Positions 52,631-61,739 of a stretch of DNA of 64,000 nt are shown here, piece after piece. The notes below the pieces were generated by a model, which saw only the letters and a program-made list of their open reading frames with translations, had not been told where the DNA came from and made no database searches. Source of the DNA: Pandoraea pneumonica (GTDB taxonomy: Bacteria; Pseudomonadota; Gammaproteobacteria; Burkholderiales; Burkholderiaceae); NCBI RefSeq assembly GCF_902459645.1, contig NZ_CABPSK010000002.1, positions 992,001 through 1,056,000 on the forward strand, read 5' to 3'. The translations under genes were made by a program, and so were the position numbers. The first letter of the stretch is position 1. Every line of letters starts with the position of its first letter.

Positions 52631-53578
52631 ATGCAAGGCGATACGTTATTGATTAAATCGGGCGGCGAGGCCGCGCTCACGGAGTGGCAGCATCACTTCG
52701 CCCGGCTCATGCCAGGACTGCGTGTGTACGGATGGGACGATCCATTCGTCGACGCGCGCAGCGTGAAATACGCACTCGTCTATCAGCCCGATCACGGGCG
52801 GCTGGCCGATTACCCCAAGTTGCGATTGATTTTGAGCGCGGCAGCGGGTGTCGACCACATTCTGGCGGACCCGGCTTTGCCCGCGAACGTGCCGATCGTG
52901 CGCATGATGACCGACGAGACACGCGAGCGCATGAGCGACTACGTGACATGGGCGGCGCTCTCCATCCTGCGCGACATGCCGGTGTTGGTGGCGGCGCAGC
53001 GCGACGGCGAGTGGGCGAGCGCGCACACAGGGCGTTTGGCTCGCGATACGCGCGTGAGCGTCCTCGGCTTGGGCGAATTGGGCCGGGCGGTCGCGACACG
53101 CATGCGCGCCCATGGCTTTCAGGTGAACGGCTGGGCACGGACGCCGAAATCGCTCGACGGCGTGACGGTCTTCGCTGGGGAGGCCCAGCGTAACGCGATG
53201 CTCGCCGAGACCGACATTCTCATCAATCTGCTCCCCGACACGCCCGCCACGCGCGGCATTCTGGATCGCACGCTATTCGCCCGGCTGCCGACGGGTGCGA
53301 GTCTGATTCAGGTGGGACGCGGGGCGCATCTGGACCGGCAGGCGCTACTCGATGCGCTGGATAGCGGCCGATTGCGTTCGGCAGTGCTCGATGTCTTCGA
53401 TATCGAGCCGCTGCCGCCGGACGACGCCTTGCGCCGCCATCCGAAGATCGTCATCACGCCGCACATTGCCTCGACAGTGTCGTATGCGGCGCGCGCGAGG
53501 CAGGTGGCGAATGTCCTCGGCGCGCATTTGCGCGGTGCGCCGCTGCCGTTTGTCTACGACGCTACGCGCGGCTATTGA
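52631..53578 (+). CDS. ghrA: Glyoxylate/hydroxypyruvate reductase A
   Basis: A 315-residue NADPH-dependent D-2-hydroxyacid dehydrogenase. The Rossmann loop LGLGELGRAVATRMRAHGF lies near residue 142. The catalytic Arg (QVGRGAHLDRQAL), Glu (DVFDIEPLPPDD) and His (ITPHIASTVS) are in place. The pattern and length fit the GhrA group, which reduces glyoxylate and hydroxypyruvate. It converges on a VOC gene 12 bp downstream. Confidence 0.88.
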   Translation: MQGDTLLIKSGGEAALTEWQHHFARLMPGLRVYGWDDPFVDARSVKYALVYQPDHGRLADYPKLRLILSAAAGVDHILADPALPANVPIVRMMTDETRERMSDYVTWAALSILRDMPVLVAAQRDGEWASAHTGRLARDTRVSVLGLGELGRAVATRMRAHGFQVNGWARTPKSLDGVTVFAGEAQRNAMLAETDILINLLPDTPATRGILDRTLFARLPTGASLIQVGRGAHLDRQALLDALDSGRLRSAVLDVFDIEPLPPDDALRRHPKIVITPHIASTVSYAARARQVANVLGAHLRGAPLPFVYDATRGY

Positions 53579-53590
53579 GACTACGAACGG

Positions 53591-54466
53591 TTATGCCCCC
53601 TCGACGAATTGCAGGGCAACGTGAAAGCCTTCGACGGCGGCGACGAGTACGCTGCCGTCGGCCAGCGTCGTCGACGGGATGCGGCTTTCTTTGAGCGTGG
53701 CGAGCACCTGTGCGAGTGAGCGAGTGCGCAGAATCAGCGCGACGCCGCGCTCGCTACCGTCGTCGGTCGTTTCGACTTCGCCGAAGCGTCGCCCGGCTTC
53801 GGCAGGCGTCACGAACTCAACGCGGGCACGGCTGGCTTGCAGCGCGTAGCCGTCTTGTCCGAAGGCCGTCAGCACGCCGGGGCCGAAAACACGGTCGTAG
53901 AGCGCGGCGGTAATAACCGGATTCGGCGTCGAGATGACGTAACCGACGATATCGGTCACGCCGTTCGGGTGTTCACGCCATTCGTCACGCCACACGTGTT
54001 CCGGCGTGAAGTGATGGCAGAAGAACGTGCGGCCGTTGCGCACGAGTTCCGTCGCGAGGCGTACGGTGCTAAAACGCGCGTCTTGTGTCGTGCCGTCGGG
54101 CAGGCGCACCGGGCGGAAAAATTCGGCAGGGGCTTGCGCAGACACGCCGCGCGCTTCCAAACCCGCGTGCAACGCGTGTGAGTCTTGCGTCTTGAAGGCG
54201 AGTCCCGTGAGGCCGAGGGGGGCCTGCATCACGTCGGGGCGGACCGTCGATTTGCCCGCCTCAAACCCCAGCAATTCGAGATAGTTCTCGCCGAAGATGG
54301 CCAGATGGTTGCTGGAGCCGAGCGAATGGTGACCGCGTTCGGTCAGGGTGAATCCCAGACGGCGATAGGTCTCGACCGAGGTTTCGAGGTCGCCTTTGAC
54401 GTTGACGACAACGTGATCGAGCACCGGGGCGGGGATGGCAACGCTTTGATCAATACGACTGGACAC
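53591..54466 (-). CDS. VOC family (glyoxalase-like) protein
   Basis: A 291-residue protein opening with LDHVVVNVKGDLETSVETYR and LGSSNHLAIFGENYLELLG, a glyoxalase-like domain, then FFCHHFTPEHVWRDEWREHP and a degenerate second half. It resembles the Glyoxalase_3-like proteins of unknown substrate. A His (LDHVVV) and a Glu (YLELLG) of a possible metal site are present. It is divergent from no clear partner; the LysR at 54585 is on the same strand. Confidence 0.75.
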   Translation of the reverse strand: MSSRIDQSVAIPAPVLDHVVVNVKGDLETSVETYRRLGFTLTERGHHSLGSSNHLAIFGENYLELLGFEAGKSTVRPDVMQAPLGLTGLAFKTQDSHALHAGLEARGVSAQAPAEFFRPVRLPDGTTQDARFSTVRLATELVRNGRTFFCHHFTPEHVWRDEWREHPNGVTDIVGYVISTPNPVITAALYDRVFGPGVLTAFGQDGYALQASRARVEFVTPAEAGRRFGEVETTDDGSERGVALILRTRSLAQVLATLKESRIPSTTLADGSVLVAAVEGFHVALQFVEGA

Positions 54467-54584
54467 AAAAACTCCCGAGGGAAATTGGACGACGTGTCCA
54501 TTCTATGGGGAAGTGCGCGCCGGACAAACTGACCAAATTTACTTTGCATAGCGATGCGTCCGTCACCACGCCGTCACGACACCG

Positions 54585-55484
54585 TTATGACGCCGACGCG
54601 TGGGCGGCGTTTTCGAGCGTGACTACAAGATGGTCGGAGAACGCCTTGACGCGAGGGCTCAGCTCGCGCCGCGACGGGTACACGAGATAAAGCCCGGCTT
54701 GCGACGCGTCCGCCGAGGACTTCCCGTTTGTGGTGTCGAGCGGATAACGCACAAGCTCGCCGCGCGTGAGCTCCGCCTCGCAGGTGTGCTCCGGTAAAAC
54801 CGCCGCGCCTGCGCCTCGGAGCGCGAGTTGCTTGAGCAGCGCGAAGCTGTTCGTCGCCACGGCGTAGTGTGCGGGCGGACTCAGTGCAGTCGATCGGGCC
54901 GGGGCGACCGGGGCAGCGCGGCTTTTGAACGCCAGTTGCGGCACATCCGGCGTGGCGTGCTTGCGCGATACGCCGAAGGCGGGGCTGGCAAATTTTGCGA
55001 AGCGGAAGCTGGCAATGCGGCGGGCGATGACGTGATCGCCACCCGGGTGACCGCCGCGAATCGCCATATCGAGGTTGTCGTCCACGAAATCGCTCACGCT
55101 GTCGTCGACCACGACGTCGAAGCGAACCTGCGGATGCGACGCGCGAAACGTGGTGATCGCTTCGCTCAGAGCGTCGAATGGGAAGTCGAACGGCACGCTC
55201 ATACGAATCGAGCCGGTTAGCACCGTGGCACGGGCGGCGCCGAAATGCGCCGCTTCGCGCAACGCGGCGATCGCAGGCGCGACTCGCTCAAAGTAGTCGC
55301 GTCCATCATCGGTCAACGCAATACGCCGTGTCGTGCGACGCAGCAGCACCGTGCCCAAATGCGCTTCGAGCGCGGCCACGCGAGCGCTCACTGTGGAGCG
55401 GGGAATTTCCAGCGTGCGCGCCGCGGCCGAGAAAGACTCGCACTCGACGACAGTCACGAAAGCCAGCGTGGTGTTCAGATCCAT
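54585..55484 (-). CDS. LysR-type regulator, divergent from a cupin gene
   Basis: A 299-residue LysR regulator with helix-turn-helix FSAAARTLEIPRSTVSARVA and effector domain from about 90. Upstream ATGs exist at 55496 and 55502, but both fall within the perfect palindrome at 55495-55513. I therefore take the ATG at 55484 (MDLNTTLAFVTVVE), the standard opening of this group. It probably regulates the cupin gene and itself. Confidence 0.82.
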   Translation of the reverse strand: MDLNTTLAFVTVVECESFSAAARTLEIPRSTVSARVAALEAHLGTVLLRRTTRRIALTDDGRDYFERVAPAIAALREAAHFGAARATVLTGSIRMSVPFDFPFDALSEAITTFRASHPQVRFDVVVDDSVSDFVDDNLDMAIRGGHPGGDHVIARRIASFRFAKFASPAFGVSRKHATPDVPQLAFKSRAAPVAPARSTALSPPAHYAVATNSFALLKQLALRGAGAAVLPEHTCEAELTRGELVRYPLDTTNGKSSADASQAGLYLVYPSRRELSPRVKAFSDHLVVTLENAAHASAS

Positions 55485-55494
55485 TGTCCAATCC

Positions 55495-55513
55495 ATTGGC
55501 AAGTCTTGCCAAT
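55495..55513. promoter_or_regulatory. Perfect 19-bp palindrome between LysR and cupin genes
   Basis: attggcaa-gtc-ttgccaat is a perfect 8-bp dyad lying 11 bp upstream of the LysR start and 94 bp upstream of the cupin start. This is the expected place of a LysR operator serving both genes. The sequence is observed; the binding is inferred. Confidence 0.6.
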
Positions 55514-55607
55514 TTTAGACATCTTTTCTTGCAAGCGGCATCTGCGCAAAATGAAGGCAGTCTCACGTTGCGTGAGTTTCCAAAGCACTGAAGGAGCCAG
55601 ACGTCTT

Positions 55608-56036
55608 ATGCCATCCGAATTCAATCCGCATGCCGATATCGTGTCGTTCGCCAATATGGACGTGCGGCTCATCGAGGGCGTGGGCAGCCCGCGCGATCTC
55701 ACGATCATGGATATGACCGTCAACCCTCACGGCGGTGCGCCGATGCATCGCTCGCTCGACGAGGCGAAGACGTTCGTGATGACGCAAGGCCGCTTGCAGT
55801 TCACGGTGGGCGAGGTGACGCGCGACGTTGCTGCGGGCGATACCGTGATCGTGGCGAAGGGCGATGTGCACGGTTTCACGAACCTCATGGAGACCCCGGC
55901 ACGCATGCTGCTCGTCTCGACGCCCGCGCGTCACGACGCTTTCTTCCGCGCCATGGCGGCGCTGCCGGTCCCGCACGACCCCAACGCTGTGCGAGAGGTG
56001 TGCGAGACGTACCGGCAGGTGATTGTGGGGCTTTAA
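55608..56036 (+). CDS. Cupin-domain protein
   Basis: A 142-residue single cupin: NPHGGAPMHRSLDEAKTFVM supplies a His and Glu, FTVGEVTRDVAAGDTVIVAK is the barrel turn, and GDVHGFTN a second His. Only one of the usual two His in the first motif is present. aaggag lies 11 bp before the ATG. It overlaps the convergent DHA2 gene by 4 bp. Reaction unknown; probably the target of the divergent LysR. Confidence 0.78.
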   Translation: MPSEFNPHADIVSFANMDVRLIEGVGSPRDLTIMDMTVNPHGGAPMHRSLDEAKTFVMTQGRLQFTVGEVTRDVAAGDTVIVAKGDVHGFTNLMETPARMLLVSTPARHDAFFRAMAALPVPHDPNAVREVCETYRQVIVGL

Positions 56037-57643
56037 TTCGCGTTCGCGAGCGCTTCGGGTTGCGCTGCTCGGCCCATGCTCATCTGCACTGCAAACGCGC
56101 ACAGAAACGCAAAGGCCCCCGCCGCAAGGAACGCGCCGCTGAACCCGTGGCGGTATGCCATACGTCCGGCATCGAGCAGCGGGGTGGCGAGCGCTGGCGG
56201 ATAGAGATGGAGCGCTTGTGCGAAGTCGCCAGCGGAAATGGCGTCGGCAAAATCGAGGCGGGTGGCGACGTCGTGAAGACCGTTGACCTGCGCCGTGCGC
56301 AACACTTGCGGCACCGCCGTCGCCACGCTGCGATGCACGCCCGCCGTCAGCACGGCACCGAGCGCGGTATAGCCGAGCAGAATGCCCGAGAAGCGGAACG
56401 TCGTGCTAATGCCCGACGCCATCCCGGCGCGCTCGCGGGCAATCGTGCCCATGATCGCTTTCTGCGTTTCGCCGTTGAGCAAGCCGCCCCCGCTGCCAAG
56501 CACGAACATCGCCAGCATCAGCGGCAGACCCGAGTGCGCGATACCCTGCGACGACACGTACGACATCGCCACGTTACCCACGCCCGTGAGCCCCAATCCG
56601 ATCACGAGAATGCGGTATGACGGCAGGCGCGCGGCGAGCCGTTTGCCCACTTGCGGCAGCAACAGCATGGCTAGCGCGAACGGCAGCATGGCGACACCGG
56701 CCCCCAAGACCGACTCGCCGCGCGCGTTCTGAAGAAACTGCGGCAGCAGCGAGGCCATCACTTGCGCGCATGCGGCATACGAGAACATGGCAAGTGTTGC
56801 ACCCGCGAAGGGCCACGAGCGAAATAGCGACAGGTCGAGCATAGGGTGCTGCCGTGCGCGTTCCACCTTGGCGAAGATGACGAACAGTACGACGCCCGCT
56901 GCGATGCGCAGCAGAATGCCGGGGCTAGACCAGCCCTGTGCCGGGCCGACGATAAAGGCCCACGTCACACAGAACATCGCCGAAGCGAAGAGCGCGATGC
57001 CGGGGACATCTACCGGGCGCTGCACTTCTGCCTTGGATTCCGGCACGATGCGTACGACGGCGAACGCCAGTGCCGCGCAGATTGGCGCGTTGACGTGAAA
57101 CGCCCAACGCCAGCCGAGTGTGTCGCCGATGATGCCGCCGATGAGCGGCGAGAGCACCATCGTCAGTCCCATCACCGCACCCCATAGACCCCATGCGCGG
57201 GCGCGCGCCTCTTTTTCATGAAAGCCGTGACCGATGATGGCAAGCGCTGGCGCAAGCAGGAAGGCAGCACCGACGCCTTGCGCCGCACGCGCCAGGTACA
57301 GCCACTGTGCTGTTGGGGCGAGCCCGCAAGCGAGCGAGGCCAACGCGAACCCGGCAATGCCGCAGAGAAACACACGGCGTCGGCCAAAGCGATCGGCGAT
57401 CGAACCCGCGGGCAGCAAGAGCGCGGCGAAGCACAGCACGTAGGCACCGATGACCCACTGCACGTCGGCAAAGCTCGCATGCAGTTGCGCGGAAATGGTG
57501 GGCAGCACGACGCCGACGACGTTGGTGTCGAGCACGGTCATCGCGCATCCGGTCGAGGCGGTCAACAGCAGCGCGAGGCTGCCGGTTGTCGCCGCGCCAG
57601 CTTCCGCCGTGCCCGTCGGCTTAGCGGGACTGGGCGTTGCCAT
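56033..57643 (-). CDS. MFS exporter, DHA2 (EmrB/QacA) family
   Basis: A 536-residue inner-membrane drug/proton antiporter with about fourteen helices. The first helix carries VLDTNVVGVVLPTISAQLHA, the DHA2 motif D1; the loop SIADRFGRRRVFLCG is the MFS signature; and WRWAFHVNAPICAALAFAVV follows helix 5. Its start codon lies 23 bp inside the upstream HbpS-like gene, so the two are translationally coupled. The exported compound is unknown. Confidence 0.9.
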   Translation of the reverse strand: MATPSPAKPTGTAEAGAATTGSLALLLTASTGCAMTVLDTNVVGVVLPTISAQLHASFADVQWVIGAYVLCFAALLLPAGSIADRFGRRRVFLCGIAGFALASLACGLAPTAQWLYLARAAQGVGAAFLLAPALAIIGHGFHEKEARARAWGLWGAVMGLTMVLSPLIGGIIGDTLGWRWAFHVNAPICAALAFAVVRIVPESKAEVQRPVDVPGIALFASAMFCVTWAFIVGPAQGWSSPGILLRIAAGVVLFVIFAKVERARQHPMLDLSLFRSWPFAGATLAMFSYAACAQVMASLLPQFLQNARGESVLGAGVAMLPFALAMLLLPQVGKRLAARLPSYRILVIGLGLTGVGNVAMSYVSSQGIAHSGLPLMLAMFVLGSGGGLLNGETQKAIMGTIARERAGMASGISTTFRFSGILLGYTALGAVLTAGVHRSVATAVPQVLRTAQVNGLHDVATRLDFADAISAGDFAQALHLYPPALATPLLDAGRMAYRHGFSGAFLAAGAFAFLCAFAVQMSMGRAAQPEALANAN

Positions 57644-58166
57644 GGCTGCTATCCGATTGCATCAGACCGTCCACACCGGCCTTGGCGATTTCTTCGTCGT
57701 GCTGCGGCGTGTCGGCAGACACACCAATCGCACCGACCACCGTGCCGTTCACAACCAGCGGCAGACCACCGCGCATGAGCACATAGCCGGGCGCTGTGCC
57801 CACGGCGCGGCGGCTGCCGTTCAGCGCATCTTCGAGCACGCCGCTCGGACGGCGGAACAGCGCCGCAGTACGGGCCTTGCCCGGTGCGAGATCGACGCCT
57901 GCGGGCACGGCCGCGTTGTCCATGCGCACGAGCGCGATGGGCAGGCCGCCAGCATCGACCACGGAAATGACACACGGCCAGCCTTCGGCATTGGCTTTGG
58001 CCTGTGCCGCGCGAATCACGTTTTGCGCGGCGTCGAGCGTGAGGACTGGGCGCGTGGGCAATTCGGCGGCACGTGCGGTGAAGGGCGCTGCGCCCGCGCA
58101 CAAGGCAATCGATACCGCGACGGTTTGTGCTGCGCGGCGGGTGTTGAAACGAGATATCGACATCAT
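57621..58166 (-). CDS. Secreted HbpS/GlcG-like (DUF336) protein
   Basis: A 181-residue protein with a signal peptide (RRAAQTVAVSIALCAGAAPF, cleavage near ARA-AE) and a GlcG/HbpS/PduO-type domain: VLTLDAAQNVIRAAQAKANA, CVISVVDAGGLPIALVRMDN, GLPLVVNGTVVGAIGVSADT and DEEIAKAGVDGL. Family members bind haem or act as small-molecule sensors. I use ATG 58166 with agaggg upstream; an upstream in-frame ATG at 58232 lacks a ribosome site. It overlaps the DHA2 exporter gene and is divergent from a LysR. Confidence 0.83.
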   Translation of the reverse strand: MMSISRFNTRRAAQTVAVSIALCAGAAPFTARAAELPTRPVLTLDAAQNVIRAAQAKANAEGWPCVISVVDAGGLPIALVRMDNAAVPAGVDLAPGKARTAALFRRPSGVLEDALNGSRRAVGTAPGYVLMRGGLPLVVNGTVVGAIGVSADTPQHDEEIAKAGVDGLMQSDSSHGNAQSR

Positions 58167-58287
58167 GGTGAGACCCTCTGCAAAGATGAAAAAAAGCACG
58201 AAATTGCGCGCGAAAATGAACGCAAATCGCATGCCGTTATTCGATCACGCAGGGCAGAGACAGTCATTGCCGGGCGGCGGCGAAGTT

Positions 58288-58304
58288 ATTAGGTTCAACC
58301 TAAT
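58288..58304. promoter_or_regulatory. Perfect 17-bp palindrome in front of the HbpS-exporter operon
   Basis: attaggtt-c-aacctaat is a perfect 8-bp dyad containing T-N11-A. It lies 84 bp from the LysR GTG and 121 bp from the HbpS-like ATG, in the divergent interval. It is a textbook LysR operator by form and position. Confidence 0.6.
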
Positions 58305-58388
58305 GAAATGCACCGTGACGTCGCAAAGGCGGGCGCGGTAGCATGGCGGTCAGCCCATGCCAACGCCTGTCTCAACATCGAGGACTCC

Positions 58389-59297
58389 GTGGAACTTCGG
58401 CACTTTCGCTACTTCGTGACGCTTGCCCAGACGCTGCACTTCGGCCGCGCGGCGCAAGCGTTGGACATTGCCGCGCCCACGCTGACGGTGCAGATTCAGG
58501 ACATCGAGCGGGATCTTGGCGTGCAGCTTTTCGTGCGCAGTCGTCGCGATGTGCGACTCACCCCGGCGGGCGAGATGTTCTTGCAGGAGGCGCTGCTGGT
58601 CCTCGCGCAGGCGGAGCGCGCGGTACTCGCGGGCCAGCGCGCAGGGCGTGGCGAGACGGGGCGGGTGGAAGTCGGCTACATCGGCTCGGCCGTGTTTTCA
58701 GGCGTGTTGCAGTCACAACTCGCGACCTTTCGGCAGGCATGGCCCGGGGTCATCGTGAATGCGCGCGAGGTGCCGCAAGGCGAATTGCCGATGATGCTTG
58801 CGGAGAATCGCATCGACATCGCATTGCTGCGCATGCCGATGAATCTGCATACCCGTCACCGTGCGCACGTCCTGTTTCGCGATAGTTTTTGCGTGGCGTT
58901 GCCTGCGGGCCATGCACTTGCGGCGCAGGCGGGCGCTATCGATGCCGATGCGCTGGAGAACGAGCGCTTCATCGTGCCGGAACAGCCGCTTGGCACGTAC
59001 GAAGTGGCGCGCCGTGGCGGCTTCACCCCGGCGGGCGGTTCGACGCCGGGCTCGCTTATCGCGGTACTCACGCAGGTAACGCTAGGCGAAGGCGTGGCCA
59101 TCGTGCCAGACGTACTCGTGGGCACGACGGCGATTCCCGGTGTGATCTTCAAGCCGTTGGCCGGGCCGCCGATCCACTCCGAGATCGCTGCCGTTTTCCG
59201 CAGCTTCGAGCCGTCGCTGGCGGTCACGCGCCTGATCGCGCAGATCACGCAGACGCCTGCGGTCACCTCGTATGCGCTGTTCGATCAGGCGGGGTGA
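58389..59297 (+). CDS. LysR-type regulator of the HbpS-exporter operon
   Basis: A 302-residue LysR regulator starting at GTG 58389 (VELRHFRYFVTLAQTLHFGR), preceded by gagga. The helix-turn-helix contains ALDIAAPTLTVQIQDIERDL; the effector domain runs from about 90. The opening xELRHFRYF is typical of CatR/BenM-like LysR proteins. Placement next to the palindrome and the divergent HbpS/DHA2 pair suggests control of export of a toxic compound. Confidence 0.85.
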   Translation: MELRHFRYFVTLAQTLHFGRAAQALDIAAPTLTVQIQDIERDLGVQLFVRSRRDVRLTPAGEMFLQEALLVLAQAERAVLAGQRAGRGETGRVEVGYIGSAVFSGVLQSQLATFRQAWPGVIVNAREVPQGELPMMLAENRIDIALLRMPMNLHTRHRAHVLFRDSFCVALPAGHALAAQAGAIDADALENERFIVPEQPLGTYEVARRGGFTPAGGSTPGSLIAVLTQVTLGEGVAIVPDVLVGTTAIPGVIFKPLAGPPIHSEIAAVFRSFEPSLAVTRLIAQITQTPAVTSYALFDQAG

Positions 59298-59369
59298 GTC
59301 GCGATTGTCATATCGCGGAAGTATCGTGCAGGTCCCTAATTCACGCCGCAAGTCTCGTTTCGACCCCTC

Positions 59370-59831
59370 ATGCCATCCTCTACCCTCGTTCGCATTGCCG
59401 CGCCCTCTGATCGTAGCGCGCTTCAGTCGCTTTATCGTCAGTTGGTCGACGACGACAGGGTGAGCGTCACGCAAGCGCAGATTCAGGCGTTGGCGGACGA
59501 CAGTCGCGCGCGGCTCTTCGTTGCCGAGGTGGATGGCGCGGTGCGCGGAACGGTCATCGTGACGATCTGCCCAGATGCCATGTATGCCGACCAGCCGTTT
59601 GCCGTGGTCGAGAACATCGTCGTGGACACACAATGCCGCGGAAGCGGTGTGGGTTACGCGTTGTTGCGCGAGGTGGAGCAATTCTGTCTGGCGAAAAACT
59701 GCTCGAAGATGATGCTGCTCAGTTCGGCGTCGCGCGCCGATGCTCATCAATTCTTCGAGCGTTCTGGCTTTCGCGGCGACATCAAGCGCGGGTTCGTTAA
59801 GTACCGCCGTCAGTTTGCGCAGCCGCGCTGA
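59370..59831 (+). CDS. GNAT family N-acetyltransferase
   Basis: A 153-residue acetyltransferase. The acetyl-CoA loop CRGSGVGYALLREVEQF lies at about 89-105 after VVENIVVDTQ, and ADAHQFFERSGFRGD is the fold's last strand. Substrate unknown. It converges on a LysR gene with only 9 bp between. Confidence 0.87.
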   Translation: MPSSTLVRIAAPSDRSALQSLYRQLVDDDRVSVTQAQIQALADDSRARLFVAEVDGAVRGTVIVTICPDAMYADQPFAVVENIVVDTQCRGSGVGYALLREVEQFCLAKNCSKMMLLSSASRADAHQFFERSGFRGDIKRGFVKYRRQFAQPR

Positions 59832-59840
59832 GGTGTCATC

Positions 59841-60713
59841 TCATTCGTCGGGATGAAACCGGGCGAGCAGCTCTAGAAACAAGTCCAGTGCACGCGTGCG
59901 AGGCCGCGACGTTTCGGTGATGGCGCTGATGGTGTTCTCGTACTCCGGCCCGGCGGGCACCCGCGCAAGCGCATGGCGCTTGGAAAATAGGGCCGCGTAG
60001 TACTGCGGCAGCAACCCGACGTAATGCCCGGACAGCACCAGCATCGCAACCGCCTCCAGCCCCGAAGCCGCCGGACCGCGCTCGAGGCCCAGTGTGTTGA
60101 GCGCCTCATGCACGAACGGCTGCGAGCGATAGACCAGCGGCAACGACTTCGCGTCTTGCAGGCGATGGCGGGCGACGAAAAGCTGATGCCGTTCGATGAA
60201 GAGTCGCTGGTAGTTGAATCCGGCTTCACGCCGGTACATTCCCCGAATCGCAATTTGCACCCGGCGCTCGCGCAATGCGAGATCGAGTTCGTTGAAGGTC
60301 ATTACCGTCAACTCGACCTTCACGTCCGGGGCTTGCGCCTTGAACTCGGCCAGCGCTTCCGGGATATGGCAACCGACGTCGGACACGATGTGCTCGACCA
60401 TGCCGATCGACAGCGTGCCGGACAGCACGCCACGCACCGCGTCGATCTCGGGCCGAATCCGTTCCAACGACTTGAGCGCATCGCGCGCCAACTCCAACGC
60501 CACCTTCCCCGCGTGCGTCAGCACGAAGCCCGACGGCCCGCGCTCGCAGAGCCGCGCGCCCAGCGTCTCCTCCACGTCGCGGATATGACGGCTGATCGAC
60601 GCCTTCGACATGTTCAGTTGCTTTTCCGCCGCCGCGAAGCCGCTCGCCTGTGCCACCGCGCAGAAGATGCGCAATGAGCGCAAATCCCGTTCGTTGAAGT
60701 CCCGTCCGGCCAT
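59841..60713 (-). CDS. LysR-type regulator beside an amino-acid ABC importer
   Basis: A 290-residue LysR regulator with helix-turn-helix FAAAEKQLNMSKASISRHIR and effector domain from about 95. It is divergent from the binding-protein gene at 60877 with two dyads in the 163-bp gap, and is the likely regulator of the importer and agmatinase-family gene. Confidence 0.85.
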   Translation of the reverse strand: MAGRDFNERDLRSLRIFCAVAQASGFAAAEKQLNMSKASISRHIRDVEETLGARLCERGPSGFVLTHAGKVALELARDALKSLERIRPEIDAVRGVLSGTLSIGMVEHIVSDVGCHIPEALAEFKAQAPDVKVELTVMTFNELDLALRERRVQIAIRGMYRREAGFNYQRLFIERHQLFVARHRLQDAKSLPLVYRSQPFVHEALNTLGLERGPAASGLEAVAMLVLSGHYVGLLPQYYAALFSKRHALARVPAGPEYENTISAITETSRPRTRALDLFLELLARFHPDE

Positions 60714-60764
60714 GCGTCGGCTCCTGTACGCGTGAATAAGCGAACGTTGTTGCTCGCTTCAAAA

Positions 60765-60812
60765 GGTTTCGTTTTTTGAAACCATACCAATAAAAAAATC
60801 ATTTTTCATGAT
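60765..60812. promoter_or_regulatory. Two dyads in the LysR/ABC divergent promoter
   Basis: ggtttc-N7-gaaacc (60765-60783) is a perfect dyad, and atcat-N5-atgat (60798-60812) is a smaller one flanked by A and T runs. The pair lies between the LysR start and the binding-protein ATG at 60877. They may be the recognition and activation sites of the LysR. Confidence 0.45.
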
Positions 60813-60876
60813 CTTTTTGCCCGCATACAGTCGATCGCAGGACATCTGATAACACCCCCAAAACGCGAGGCACGCT

Positions 60877-61728
60877 ATGAAGACCTTCTCCAGACGAACC
60901 TTTATGAAGGCCACGCTGGCCTCGGGCGCTGTGTTGGCGCTGCCGACGCTGGCGTTTGCCGAAGGCGGCACACTGGCCGATATCAAGAAGCGCGGCAAGC
61001 TCACTGTCGGCACCGAAGCCGCTTACGAGCCGTTCGAATATGTCGAGAACGGTCAGGTCGTGGGGTACGGTCACGACGTGCTCGAACTGATGGCCGCGAA
61101 GCTCGGTGTGAAGCTCGAACAGATGAACCTGCCGTTCCAAGGCCTGCTGCCCGGCCTGATGTCGCACAAGTTCGACTTCGTGGCGACGAGCGTGGGCATC
61201 ACGCCCGAGCGCGCCAAACGTTTCGCGTTCAGTCAGCCGGTGGGCGTCGTGCGCTCGGTGCTGATGGTGCGCGCCGACGACGCCTCGATCAAACGCGACA
61301 TGGATATCGGCGGCAAGACCGTGGGCACGCAAATGGGCTCGTCGTCGCAACCGGTCGCGGACGAGTTCGAAAAAGAATTGAAAGAGAAGACGGGCAAGGG
61401 CTACGCGGGGACCAAGCTGTTTCAGGCGTATCCCGACGTGTCGAACGCGCTGGCGAACAAAACGGTGGACGTGGCGCTGATGCCGTCGAACATCGCCGCC
61501 GTGCAGATGCGCAAGCAGCCCAATGCATTCCGCATCGCAGGCGCGATCGGCCAGCCGAAATTGCTCGCGTGGGTGGCTAACCCCAACGATCTCGAAATTC
61601 GCAAGTTCATCAACGACTCGTTCGACGAATTCCGCGCGAACGGAAAACTCGCTGCATTGCAGAAGAAGTGGTTCGGCGCGCCGATGGAAACGCCGCACGA
61701 AAACTATCTGCCTGCGGGCGCGATCTGA
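60877..61728 (+). CDS. Polar amino-acid ABC transporter substrate-binding protein, Tat-type signal
   Basis: A 283-residue periplasmic binding protein of the SBP_bac_3 family: GKLTVGTEAAYEPFEYVENG, GYGHDVLELMAAKLGVKLEQ and FDFVATSVGITPERAKRFAF. Its leader has a twin-arginine motif, SRRTFMK, followed by a hydrophobic stretch and AFA-EG cleavage, suggesting Tat export. The two permease genes follow; no ATPase gene is in the window. Confidence 0.9.
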   Translation: MKTFSRRTFMKATLASGAVLALPTLAFAEGGTLADIKKRGKLTVGTEAAYEPFEYVENGQVVGYGHDVLELMAAKLGVKLEQMNLPFQGLLPGLMSHKFDFVATSVGITPERAKRFAFSQPVGVVRSVLMVRADDASIKRDMDIGGKTVGTQMGSSSQPVADEFEKELKEKTGKGYAGTKLFQAYPDVSNALANKTVDVALMPSNIAAVQMRKQPNAFRIAGAIGQPKLLAWVANPNDLEIRKFINDSFDEFRANGKLAALQKKWFGAPMETPHENYLPAGAI

Positions 61729-61739
61729 CGGCCGCCGCC

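Noticed and set aside
58167-58232. Upstream start for the HbpS-like gene
   Set aside because: No ribosome site, and it would put extra residues before a normal signal peptide.
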